The translations under genes and the position numbers were made by a program. Shown piece by piece: positions 35,217 to 46,259 of a stretch of DNA of 64,000 nucleotides (the stretch's first letter is position 1; the number at the start of each line of letters is the position of its first letter). The notes below the pieces were generated by a model. The model saw only the letters and a list, made by a program, of their open reading frames with translations. It did not search any database and was not told the DNA's origin. The stretch comes from Telopea speciosissima (lineage: Eukaryota; Streptophyta; Magnoliopsida; Proteales; Proteaceae): contig NC_057924.1 of NCBI RefSeq assembly GCF_018873765.1, positions 5,642,001-5,706,000 of the forward strand, in the 5' to 3' direction.

Positions 35217-35675
35217 GAAGCCTGATCTCAGTTCAGAAAGTGCTGTGGGAAATCTTCGGAGGACCGTTTCGGCCTCAAAACGCGTCTGGATGGCCTAAAA
35301 TGTGCATATTTCACCGCTAGAATCGTGAGCCCTGGAGAACTCGTCGAAATCTTTGATTTTATATGTATATCGACATGTTAGGTTCAAGTGCGACCCTGAC
35401 CGGGTGGGTCCTTTGGGCTTCTAGGGGCTTTTCTGTACTTTTCTAGGTTAGGGCTTTTCTATATAGTGTCCTTATCTTGTTGAGAGGGGTGTGTGAGATA
35501 TGAAGGTTTGTAACATTCTTTAGAGAAGTGATGAAACCATATTCTATCGCCGACCGTGGATGTAGCCTACCTTCTTGGGGGTGAACCACGTAAAATTCTT
35601 GTGTTGTGTGTTTGTACTTCTCTTTATCTTCGTTTTCTTCTACAAATCCCATTTCTGGGTGTTGTTTTTCTAACA
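35217..35675 (+). mobile_element. Probable solo LTR (Copia-like)
   Basis: The stretch begins TGTTATTGGTGAAGCCTGAT and ends TTTTTCTAACA. A TATATAG near 35460 is followed by GACCGTGGATGTAGCC and GTGAACCACGTAAAATTCTT, a word order common at the R/U5 of plant Copia LTRs. The 5-bp flanks are ATGTG and ATGTC (4 of 5 match). No internal retrotransposon sequence is next to it, so it is read as a solo LTR; the ends are uncertain. Confidence 0.5.
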
Positions 35676-35951
35676 ATGTCAAGGTAGGAGGGGTGGGTAT
35701 GCAGGGAGCAGGGTGGGGCAGGGGAGAGGGTAGAATGAGGTTGGGTTGTGAGCATGGGGTAGGGGTGAATTTCCATGGAGCAGGTTGGGGGCGAGAGTGT
35801 CAAGAGAGGGCAGCGCAAGGAATGGAGGTGGAGAGAGAGAGAGAGAGACTAACTGTACAAAGGGTTTGATTTTACATTCCTACACTTCTCCATGGCAATT
35901 CAATCTATTTAATGATATGGTTTCAAATTAGCTTGAAAATCCTTTTCTACC

Positions 35952-36688
35952 CTTCAAATTAGGGCAGCAACAGGGTCAGGTTGGGCTGGGCTTTATAAAA
36001 CCCTAGCCCAACCCTAAGTCCCCTAAGCTGGGCCCAGGCCCGACTCGACCATGACTCAGGTTCTAAAATATCCAACCCTGACCCACCCTCAGGGTCGGGT
36101 CGGGCTGACCCTGACGGGCCTTGATAATGGGGAAGGGGAAGGAAATGCATGGGCTGTAATGGGTTGGGGAGAAAATTATCCATTTTTCGTAAAATAACAC
36201 TATAATTAAATGTATTATATCACTTATTATCTTCATATATAATATATTATATAACAAAATGTGGGTGATATTTAAAGTTTATAATATATTTAGGGGAAAG
36301 TTTTCATACACGGCTGTGTAAGCTGTGTATGTGAGAGGGTGGGAGTTTCAAGGCATTAATAATGGGTGGCGGTTTATGACTTTTCCAACTCTTTGTGAGA
36401 GGGGACACGACCGTGCATGCTTACACGGCCGTGTATAAAAACTTTCCCTATATATTTGTTATATCAATATATATTTTTTAGTATAACTTAAAACAGGATC
36501 AGGTTGGCCGGGCTAGGCTTAGCCTGAGGCCACAACCCTAGCCCGACCCGATCCTGACTCAGGGCCAGAAATTTCCAGCCCTGACCCGCCCTCAGGGCCA
36601 AATATTTCAGCCCAAGCCTTGTTCGGGCTCAGGGCGGGCCAGGGTGGATTCGGGCCGACAAGGCCAAACTTGTACCCCTACTTCAAAT
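35952..36688 (+). mobile_element. Non-autonomous hAT-type element, GGGCTGGG family, copy 1
   Basis: The element 35960-36680 begins TAGGGCAGCAACAGGGTCAG and ends CTTGTACCCCTA. CTTCAAAT flanks it perfectly on both sides (35952-35959, 36681-36688). Both ends are dense in GGGCTGGG/CCCAGCCC words and the centre is AT-rich (ATATAATATATTATATAAC). A second copy, inverted, lies at 58979-59675. A smaller MITE is nested inside at 36292-36449. Confidence 0.88.
36284..36457. mobile_element. MITE nested inside the GGGCTGGG element
   Basis: The 158-bp element 36292-36449 has inverted ends AGGGGAAAGTTTTCATACAC and GTGTATAAAAACTTTCCCT, with CGGCTGTGTAAGC answering GCTTACACGGCCG. ATATATTT is repeated perfectly at 36284-36291 and 36450-36457. 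The inverted copy at 59 kb lacks this insert, which confirms its limits. Confidence 0.88.
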
Positions 36689-37896
36689 CAATATATTTTT
36701 GATTTTTTAGAATAAAACAAAGGGCAAATAAAAAAGGTGTCAAATTCCAAATGCAGCAATGGAAGTGTCATTCTAACACACATCCTTTAATTTATGATTG
36801 CACTAAATACCCAGAATTGCAAACTTAGTCACGTAACTTGCATTAACTTCTGTGTTTCTCTATCTTTTGCTTTCCATGTCATCCTTTTGTCATGTGCGTA
36901 TAAAAATGTTGTTGCTATGATAGGAAAATAAAATTAGAATGAATTCCCAATTAGGATTTAAATGAAACACAAAATTGGAGTGTTATAATGATAAAACAAT
37001 TTTTTTGAATGATAGTTACAACATATTAATTCTCTTTCTATGTTAGTAGATCAGCGAAAATTCCCACGGGCAAAAACAATAGTAAATCCAAATTTTTTCT
37101 GTTCTTATTTCTGAACTAGGATATCTAATGCAAATTTTCAGATACTGAAAAATTATTTTTATTTTTTGTTTCTCATTCTCTTATAAGCTAGATGAAAAGA
37201 AATCCAAATCTAGTCATGAGATGGTGGAGGAAATCGATGAACAGAGTGACAGCGATAGATGATCGCAACCCCTTTGGTTGAATTGGTGATGCAGCTTCTC
37301 TGGTATTCGTGTTCTCATTTCTTTCTGTTTCTTTTCTGGGGGGAATTAATTGAAGGGGAGAACATGGAGTTAATCCACAATCTTGACCTGGGCCTGATGA
37401 AATAATTATAAATTGCAACCTGGACAACATACTCATGGTTAAAGAAAGAATTTTACTTTTGAGGGGAATTCCTGTTCATCTGTGATATTCTTCGGGGGGA
37501 AATATTAAATAATTTATGGACGGTTGTACACTAAGTATCGAATGCATATTGATTTGACAATATTAACTGAAGATGAAGTCAAGATAAAGTTCAAAATCTT
37601 CAACATGCACCCCGGTTACCCAATGAACTGGTGGAGGATTGCGACTCGCTCATGAGATCTAATAGATGAAGACAATTTAATCAGCAATGTCAGTGAGAGG
37701 TTAACCACTTTACCCGACTAAAATTAGTCTTTGTCCCTCCCCTTACTCGACAATCGCCCTAACCAGGAATGAAGTTCCAAAAGTGATTTTCTTGGAATCA
37801 CCACCGCGATAATTGAATTTCTAGTTTGTACTGTGACTTTGTACTAAAGTCTAAAAATATAGTCTGTACTTTTGTTTGAGTTTATTACGGTGAACA
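36689..37896. other. Non-coding tract beside the Copia fragment
   Basis: No motif was found in the short frames. It contains no recognisable LTR or reverse transcriptase of the Copia element whose integrase part begins at 37897, so that element is cut off here. Confidence 0.4.
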
Positions 37897-39115
37897 ACAA
37901 ATACCCATTTGCACCCGACTGGTTTCTTACCCGAAAGAAGAACAACTAGCTCCCATGTCTCATTTTTAAGTAAGGCCGTCATTTCTTCCATCATGGCTGC
38001 TTTCCACTTTGGATCTGCAATCGCCTCCTACCATTTCTGAGGAATAGAAACAGAGGAAAGAGAAGAAACAAATGCACGATAGGAAGGAGATAAAGCATCA
38101 TAGAAAACAACATTGGAGATGGGGTGTTGGGTGCATGACCTAACGCCTTTACGAACAGCGATAGGTAAGTCAAGGGAAGGATCCTTACCAGATGATGTAG
38201 TAGGGTCTGGATCTGGATCAAGTGCAGACGATTGTGGAGGTGGTATGGTGGTGGTGGTAGTCTCAACTTGTCATGTGCGCTCCTGGGTATATACCTTATC
38301 AACAGGGATTTGACTGACTGGTCTATGCTCCCCCTAAATAGGAGCCACTATAGGAGCTGAAGTTACAGAGGGCTTCCCCTGAATAGAATCCGGAAGAATA
38401 GCAGACACATCTTCAAAACCCTGATCCTGCTCCCCCTGAAGAGGTGTCTGGGAATAATATGACAAGGACTCATGGAAGACAATATCCATGGAGACAAAAG
38501 TACGACGAGAAGGTGGATGGTAACACTTGTATCCTTTCTGGGTCGCAGAATAGCCCAGAAAAATACACCGAATGCTCCGTGGATCAAATTTCCCATGAGG
38601 ATGATGATTGCGGACATAGCCAACACAACCAAAAACTTTGGGGGGAACCACAAAGGAGGAGGAACCCTGGAGGAGATCAACGGGGGAACGACCATCAAGG
38701 ACACGGGTAGGCACACGGTTGATGAGATAAGCAGCGGTAAGAATGGCATCACCCCAGTAGTGAGAAGGAACCTGCCGTGCAAACATAATGGCCCGGGCGA
38801 CCTCAAGGAGATGTCTATTTTTCCTTTCAGCAACCCTATTCTGGGCAGGTGTGTCAACACAGCTGGTCTGATGGACAATACCATGTGCAGCCAAATAAAG
38901 TTGGAACTGACCCTCCATGTACTCTCTGCCATTATCACTGCGTAAAATGCGCAAGGTGGCATTGAATTGGGTCTGAACCATACGATGAAATAACTGAAAA
39001 CAGCGGAAGACCTCACTTTTATGGCTCATCATGTACACCCAAGTGGCACGAGTATAACAATCAATAAACGAGACAAACCATCGATGACCAGAAAGGGAAG
39101 TACAACGGGCAGGGC
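37897..39115 (-). pseudogene. Copia pol, second part (integrase to start of RT), truncated
   Basis: On the minus strand this continues the Copia frame interrupted by the Gypsy insertion: RCTSLSGHRWFVSFIDCYTR, then ILRSDNGREYM (second catalytic Asp) and NRVAERKNRHLLEVARAIMF (catalytic Glu). Next come KVFGCVGYV, RCIFLGYSATQKGYKCYHP and the linker. Two in-frame stops follow (at 38334 and about 38272). After EAIADPKWKAAMMEEM and the RT start KPVGCKWVF (37899-37922) the similarity stops, so the reverse transcriptase and RNase H are missing. The first part of this element is at 52483-54043. Confidence 0.9.
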
Positions 39116-41947
39116 TGTTATACCCGTACCCCGGGATATAATTAAATATCATTTCTTCTCGTGACGTGTAGATACCGCTGCCATGTATGCTGGTGACCTG
39201 TTCTCCATGATGGTCAAACCTAGCTACAAAATCGTTGACCACAAGACGGGTTTGCCTCGTGGAGGAAAGATTCCTCAACCGCCTGGGAAAGTTCGTTGTG
39301 GCGACTTCGTCGACTACCCTCCAAGTACCAGCCCGGGAAGCGAGGAGTTCAGGAGAGAGCATCTCGGACCGTCACCTCAGCTGGATATTTCGTTCGGTGA
39401 TGAGCTTAGCGTTGCCGTGGCGAAGCTGTTCGGGGTCATGGGTAATAAACCATGACAGGGGGGGAAAAGTAAGTTCTAGCCTCAAGTCTTATTAATTATT
39501 CTTCCCTTGGTAACCTCGAAGTGCGGGTCCGGGCTTGAACCGCTCGAGCTATTTCATGAGAGAAGGGAATAAATTAAGTTCGGGTCCCGCGTACCTTTAG
39601 GAAGTACATTGGGGACTTATACCCATCTCATATGAGCCCATCTAAGAATGGGCTTTTCCTTAATTAAGGTTGTGGGCAGGCCCATTTAACCTATTGGCCC
39701 AATGATGGGTTATTCCATCCACTTACCCACATAGGACTAATGGGTTGACCCATTAGGCCTCATGACCCATTTGACTAAGGGTACCCATAGACCCATTTAT
39801 TATAAAGAGAGGAGGAGGGGGAGAGAACATTACTTCTTCTTCAACATCCTCTTCTACCCTAAATCGTGGAGGAGAGAAAGAGGAGAGAAAGAGGAGAGAA
39901 AGAGAAGGAGGAAGGAGAGAGAGGCTTGGAGGAAGGTGGAGACCCCATCTCTTGGGCAGAAATTGTGGAGCTCTCATCTTGGGGGTAGGTAAGCTTCTTC
40001 CTTCTTCTATTTTGGATTTCAAAAAAGGGGTTGGGTAATGGGAGAGATTGACCTAGATCTCTCTTGGAACCTAGGGAGTAGATGGAGCTTTAAAGCCAAG
40101 CTATGGTGGAGTTAGTTTACTCCATTATGAGCTCTAATGTGAGGGTTCTCATTGCCATTTGGGGGATTTAAGGTTGGACCCTAAGGAGCTTAGGATAGAG
40201 TTTTCTAGAAGTCCTTGTGCCTTAAAAACCACTTGAAATGGGGTCCTTGGAGGGAATCCTTCGGATTTTGGACTCGAAGGTGTGAGGGTTACATGTGATT
40301 TCGCACTGCAAGAAACCCCCGAAACTACCTTCCCGAGAAGGATTACGTGAAGGTCGGATTTACACTCGGATTCGCTTTTTACGAAACCACATCCGCATCC
40401 GACCTTGGCAAAAATTGTCCCGAGCCCCGTGAAGCTCGGATTTACACTTGGATTCAGTTTTTCGAAACCACATCCGCATCCGACCTTGACTAAAAGCTGT
40501 CCCGGTTTCCTAGGATTTACATGTGGTTGCAGAATTTGGGCATGAAACCACTCCTGCAACCACTTCGTCTCTGAAACCTTATACTTAAGTGTTTATGGGA
40601 GATCTTTTGGGGATCCGTTCCTTTCGCTCGTTTAACCTTATTCCACTCTTTGTATAGGTTAAAATATTCACTTTTGTGGCTTATTGCTTGATCGAGGCGA
40701 CAACTGATAAACTGGGTGCTTGGCGTATACGTTGTGAGTGGGTTTGGTTGTTTGGGCTTGTTATTACTATTGCACTATATATTATGTACTCATTATAATT
40801 AATAAGCATGTGTGCGCATATTGCATAATTTTATATCTATGTGTTATAATGTTGATTGATAATGTTGTATCTTGATGGGTCTCGGTGCGGTGGATACGTC
40901 GTGGGAACCCGAACTCTATAAACATTTATGAAGAAATTATGTTGAATGTCATGTTGAATCAGCGCGCGTGCTCGTCTTGTAACCGGCACTAAACCGGATG
41001 AAAAGTTGATGCGCCCGGATTACCTCTCGGGACGATAGGACTTGCATGTAGTATATTGTGGCTAGGATTTCACACCCTTATGCTACGACCCTTACCAACA
41101 GGGGTTTAGGTGTTGGGTAATCAGTACACCGGATTCTGTGGAGGTGGGAGAGGCCAGTCATGGTAGTATTGGTTATCAGGGGTCTGCCACTGAGTGGTCT
41201 TGGAGGCTTCGATCGGCGTAGGTCCCACGTGACAATTGAGGTTTCATTGTGGCGATAAGTTAAGTGACCCACAGTGTCTCCCGAGTTGTCACAGTAGCAT
41301 ATGCCATTGACTTAGTTGTTTGTTAGGTGGAAAAATGAACTTAACATGTGCATGCATCATTGGACTATGTGAATTGCGTGTTTGTGCATTCCCATCCCCT
41401 CACTGGCTCAGTGGAGCTAACCCCCTCGTGCGCACATTTTTTTGATTATGGTGCAGGTGACGGATATCTCGCGGGACTTGGAGTTCAGCCCTCGGGATAC
41501 GATGAGATCGGTGAGGAGGAACCGGAGGCCGTGTTTGAGGAACATGGCGACAGGTGTCCTTGCGATGATTGTGCCTACGGGCCGTGAGGATATTCGGGAC
41601 TCGATCCCTTTTTGATTACTTTTGAGGCTAAGGCCTATGGTGAAATACTTACTGTAATACCATTTTTGATAGTTATTAGATGATCATTGGAAATGTAACT
41701 AATTCATCGTATTTATCATCTAGCTTTGAACATCTTGTAACTATTCGATTTATACGCTTCCGCAATACTACCGATCCTTGGAATGTAATATTCCTCTTTT
41801 CGCATTCGATATTATATTGTGTTAATATTGGATATGAGTATGCGTTGGGACACGTGTCGGTGATCCGGCGGTTTAGTAGGATGACACGCGTCGTCCTAGT
41901 CACCCTTTATATGATATTATATTCTTTGTCGGAATAGGGGCGTGACA
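39116..41947 (+). repeat. 5' LTR of the Gypsy element
   Basis: It runs from TGTTATACCCGTACC to GGGGCGTGACA. It contains a (GA)-rich tract near 39867-39926 and two tandem units of about 90 bp at about 40346-40520 built on GGTCGGATTTACACTCGGAT and CCACATCCGCATCCGACC. TATTATAAAGAGAGG near 39798 could be the TATA region. Compared with the 3' LTR, long stretches are identical, while differences cluster at CAG, CTG and CG positions. Confidence 0.95.
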
Positions 41948-41951
41948 GGCG

Positions 41952-41962
41952 TGGTATCGAGC
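41952..41962 (+). other. Primer binding site, tRNA-iMet type, one base short
   Basis: TGGTATCGAGC starts 5 bp after the 5' LTR. The usual plant iMet PBS reads TGGTATCAGAGC, so a single A is missing from its CAG. The missing base matches the CAG-to-CG pattern seen between the two LTRs. Confidence 0.8.
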
Positions 41963-42339
41963 GAGATGCTGCACCACCATGCCTAAGCGGAATTGTGATT
42001 TACTCTACACAATAGGTTGCTAAAATAAAAGCTTCTAACAATGCATAATTGAATGTGTGTGAATGCTAGGGAGAAGGCTAGCTTAGGAGAAAGCCGAAGA
42101 CAATAGCAAATAATAGGTACAAAGAGTGGAAGGAAAAGACATGTGTATATATTTATAGATATATTCCTTAGGTTCAGTTGTTAATACATTTCCATAAGCC
42201 AAATGAGTGATTACAACAAAATTCAGCTGAACTGTAGACTTCGAATTCTTACAACCAAGAAAAAGAAAAATAAATTTGCTGCATGGTAAGACAAAAAGCT
42301 AGGGGTCCATTGAGAGCATGGTGGGAATGGACAGGAGGT

Positions 42340-44470
42340 CTACTGCTCCATCTCATCATCACTACTGGGCTCGTCCTCTGTGCCCTCATCATGGAGGTAG
42401 GAGTGCAAGTCCTCCATCGCGCTCGAGGCTCTCCATGCGTCTGCCTCGATGCATCGAGCCTAGTGTTCACTCCTTCAAACCCCGAGCCATGCCGGTGCTC
42501 ATCCGGCCCGAGTTGCAAGAATCCTGTCGATGTCGACCCACTAGGAGCAATCTCGGATGAAGAGGCCGCATGCACGGCCGAGGAGGAGGCTCTGCACCGA
42601 GGCTCGGGCCCGTGACCTCTGCTGGGACCAATGGCTCCCCATCACTATATGCATCCATCGCACTGCATCCTCGCCACTGCGTTACGATCTAGAGGTGGAT
42701 CTTCGGTTAAGTCTTGATCCTCCTCACTCAAGTCAACTCCAAAATGCTGGAAAATAGTAGTGAGCAACCTCCCATAGGGTAAATCTAAGTTCCTCCGGGA
42801 TTTCGCCCGCATGATCCATGGTCCACATGATAATGTAGGGCGAGCAGATGGGGATACCTTTGTAGAGGTGATAGGCCACATAGCCTACGAAGATGGAAGG
42901 CATGGTGCGGTGACCGGCTATAGGCACGATGTTGGCTTGCACAATCCGACTCAATATCCTGGGAGAATTGGCAAAAGAAGTCTCGGCACTTTCTTCTCGA
43001 ATGCCCCACGTGTAAGCTCCCTGTATAACTCCCCGTATGCCTCTCTCCGAGAAAGGAGTAGGGATTCTTCCATGGTGCGCAGAGGTCTTCTCTTCCCGAG
43101 ATAGCTACATTGAGGATGCGCCAATGCGTGCCCCGTGAAGGATATGGTGACTCCCTTGACATAAGAGAGGATCCGGTAATCTCGTGTGCCTAGGTTCTCG
43201 GTGTGCAGGTTGGCGTAGAAGTGACGAACGAGCTTGGGATAGAATGGCTCTGGAAGGTTGAGGAGGTTGGACCACCCCAGTGCTTCAAATCTCGGCCCTA
43301 CCTTGTAGGCCTTGAGGTCTTCCAGTACCACATCTCTTCCCTCCAAGATATTCTTAAAGCGAAAGTGGTCTTGGTACATCTCCTGTTTCTCTAGGTCTTG
43401 GAACCATTGCGTATCCAAAGCAACTGGGGCAGCTTGTTCGGCCCGTGCACGCCTTGTTCTAGGAGCCATTTAGATTCCCTAATCTGCAACCAAAGAAGGC
43501 CGAGAATACAGAAATATATTAAGTCCATGCTTGGATATTAAGGTCTAAGCAGATATACAATGAAACGAGACAAGGAGTTAGAACCTAGACCTTGATTTCT
43601 ACAACAGATTAACCAAATTACAGCAGGGAATGTACTAGGAAAAGTTTGTTGTGAATGGTCTAAGGAGTTAGGGAAAAGGGGAATGCATGGCCAACATGTA
43701 GATGCAATCATAGAGGATAAAAGTACATGGCCACATTTATGCTTGGAGAAGCATTATATCATACAAGCAATTAGTTCAAACAAAGTTGGACTGATTTGAT
43801 AAGAAATATACTAAGAGATCCAAAGAGGAAATTTTCAGTTTTGTGTTTGGAAGTTGAATGACATGGTAAACAATATACATACATGGCCATAGTACACCTA
43901 ACACATGAAGTTTATACTAAATACCTAGTTCAAGCAATATATGGAGCTAAATTGTGGTAAATAATGCTTGAATCTCTAAAAGAAAATTCAGATGTGATTC
44001 TTGAAGTTCCAATTTGCAAGAAATAAATAAGTAATGGCTTGAGACAACCCCAAATTATATACACCAAGCCTACCTAGCAAAACCGAACTTGAATTGGGCA
44101 AAAAGACATAGAATTTCGGTTAGGGTTTGGGGATTTCTCCAAAATCCAACCCAAACCCTTGGTGATGGTGCAAGATTGGGGGAAATGCCCCAACTAGGTT
44201 GCATATGAAGGGAAACGAAGGTAGGATGGACAAAAATCCATCTAAATAGCTAGGAGAAAACAAAAAAAACCCAAATCTTGTAAACCCGAAATGGATTTTG
44301 GGGTTTCTCCATAATAGAAGTCGAAAGGAGAAAGAGATAGATCGATAGAGAGGGAAGAGGGCATACCTGAACTCGATCGGAGCTGTTGTGCGTGGATTGA
44401 GTGCCAAAAATCCACCTAGAAGGGAGAGGGAGCAAGGAACGAGTGCGGTTTTGGGTTCTCCAGAGCGTAG
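42340..44470 (-). CDS. Antisense, probably spliced gene for a plant transposon-type protein inside the Gypsy element
   Basis: The coding part runs on the minus strand from ATG at 43469 (MAPRTRRARAEQAAPVALDT) to a stop at 42340-42342. The middle matches what I know as the 'putative plant transposon protein' domain (Transposase_32 type): LGWSNLLNLPEPFYPKLVRH, FYANLHTEN, LSYVKGVTISFTG, then after a frameshift RIVQANIVPIAGHRTMPSIF and LPYGRLLTTIFQHFGVDLSE. The C-terminus is acidic (DEGTEDEPSSDDEMEQ). Upstream is a CT-rich leader ending in a donor CAG|GTATGC (44367/44366) and an acceptor TTGGTTGCAG 14 nt before the ATG (intron 43484-44366). At least two frameshifts interrupt the frame as given. 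It sits between the PBS and gag, opposite to the retrotransposon. Its function is unknown; antisense extra ORFs are known from other plant Gypsy lineages, mainly Tat. Confidence 0.7.
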
Positions 44471-44529
44471 GGGGTGTTTAGAAATAGGAATTTGGGTTTT
44501 GGAAGTAGAGTTTCGAGTTAGAAATTCTG

Positions 44530-44690
44530 TTTTGGACCATGCGGTTTTACACTCGGATGCAAGATTTTGAATCCGACTGTGAATCCGCGGATTCCCGAGA
44601 CCAGCCTTTGGTCCTGTGAAGGTCGGATTTACACTCGGATGCAGCCTAGTGAAACCGCATGTAAATCCGACCCTGCCAGAAAAGGTTTTT
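44530..44690. repeat. Copy of the LTR's GGTCGGATTTACACTCGGAT repeat upstream of the antisense gene
   Basis: The exact 20-mer GGTCGGATTTACACTCGGAT at 44621-44640 is also present in both LTRs (40352-40371, 50884-50903). Related words (GGTTTTACACTCGGATGC at 44544, GAAACCGCATGTAAATCCGA at 44650) fill this stretch. It lies just before the presumed start of the antisense transcript and before gag. Confidence 0.8.
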
Positions 44691-44879
44691 TGGCCCTGTT
44701 TTGCTTAACCAACTTGTTTCTAATGTTTATTACCCTCATAATTGCTTCCCTTACCCCTCGTGTAACCTATGTTTACCTTTGCAAATCGATTTTTTTGATT
44801 GGTTTGCTTAATATTGCAATTGTGCCTATAACTGTGGGTGTTGACTGTAACCAGTGTGAACCATGGTTAATACACGGTC

Positions 44880-46200
44880 AAATGCCAACCGTTCTCCGCT
44901 AGGGAAGAGGCCGGTGAGGCTTGAATACGGTTCTACCGGTAGCACCGCCAATTAGTAATAATGCGGATGTCGCCGCGTTGTTGAGCAATAGGTTGCAATC
45001 CATGGAACGAGAGCATAGGGAGGCGCAACAAGAGCAGCGCCAATTTATGCAAAACATGACGGCTATGTTCCAAGCCTTTGTTAGGGAAAGGCGCCAGTGC
45101 CTCCTCCGTGCAAGTCAATCCTCCCCCACCCCCGTGGGTTCCGCTGCACCTAGTGTTCCTCTCGGCTCAAGCCACCGCCGGAATTCCTTTGACACAAGAG
45201 GTGCCAGCACCTATTCTACCTTCCACTTCTGTGGCTCCTTCGGTCCAAGCGGTGACTCCGGCTTGGGTGGATGCTGCTAGGTTATCGGAGAGATTTCAGA
45301 AACATCGTCCTCCAACCTTCTACAAGATGGCCCATGATTCCTTTTTCCCGAGCAACATTTATAAGGGATCTTGAGAGAATCTTTGAAGTGATACGATGCA
45401 ATGACACGGACAAGATCCGGTGTGCTACCTACCAGCTCGGGTGATTCTCGATGCGTGGTGGCTCTCCTCTAAAGACCATTTTTGGGCAACTCACCCAGAG
45501 GCAACTTGGGCTCAATTCAAGGAAGTCTTCTTCAAAAATTTCTTCCCTCAAAACTTTCGTGATAGGAAGGAGTCTGAGTTTATGAGCTTCTTTCAAGGAT
45601 CCAAATCGGTCCTTGAGTACCAAGCAAGCTTTTGAGGAGCTGTTTTACTTCGCCCGGTACACATGAAGGCCGAGAATGTGAAGGCTAGGAAGTTTGAGAA
45701 GGGGCTTAGACCTAGCATTAGTACTTCGTGGTGCTACACAAGTACCCTACTTACGCCGAGACGGTCCAGCCGCTAAGGTGATTGAGGACCAAGAGAGAGA
45801 GAATTACAGGCCATTCAGTGGTAAAAGGCCCATGACCTCTCACGAACCTAGGGGATCCACAAAATTCCAAAGGAGAGGATCTTACACTACTACTTTTTCG
45901 GTCCAGTCCCGGGAGGTCGGATGCGGTGCAAGCACCAGTGCCTACATCAACTCCTCACTATGGTTCCTGGACTCTTATATGTTACAATTGCAAGGAGTCC
46001 GGGCATATGGTTCGAGACTGCCTCATCCGCGGATGATAGGTCCTCCAGTGCAGCTACACAAAAGGCACCCCAAGCCAAGGCGATTGTGCGTTCTCTTCTT
46101 CCTGCTCCGGCCCATAGATCTCAAGGTCGGGTGTATTCTCTGACAAATGAAGAGGCCCAGGCCGATCCCGAGTGTTATTACGGTAATGCACTCTACTCTT
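44880..46200 (+). pseudogene. Gypsy gag (frameshifted)
   Basis: Successive frames encode a gag: an N-terminal coiled region (LLSNRLQSMEREHREAQQEQ), RFQKHRPPTFYKMAHDSFFP, then the retrotransposon gag domain (WWLSSKDHFWATHPEATWAQ, FKEVFFKNFFPQNFRDRKES, GSKSVLEYQASF). The zinc knuckle CYNCKESGHMVRDC is at 45980-46021. Indels split the gene into at least five frames. The start is near 44880 but is itself affected by an indel. Confidence 0.85.
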
Positions 46201-46259
46201 AAGATGTGCATATAATAGCTTTTGTTTCTATGATTGGTTGTCTGTTGCTTGTCAGTGTC

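Noticed and set aside
35606-35869. 87-aa Gly/Arg-rich frame
   Set aside because: It translates purine-rich simple sequence ending in a (GA)n tract, directly after a probable solo LTR.
39116-39362. Minus-strand frame running from the Gypsy LTR into the Copia integrase as one 342-aa ORF
   Set aside because: The first part is antisense LTR sequence; the real Copia integrase starts at the LTR border at 39115. The long ORF is a product of the insertion.
42283-42760. Several plus-strand frames of 66-110 aa
   Set aside because: They are shadows of the antisense transposon-type protein, whose acidic C-terminal part is read on the minus strand.
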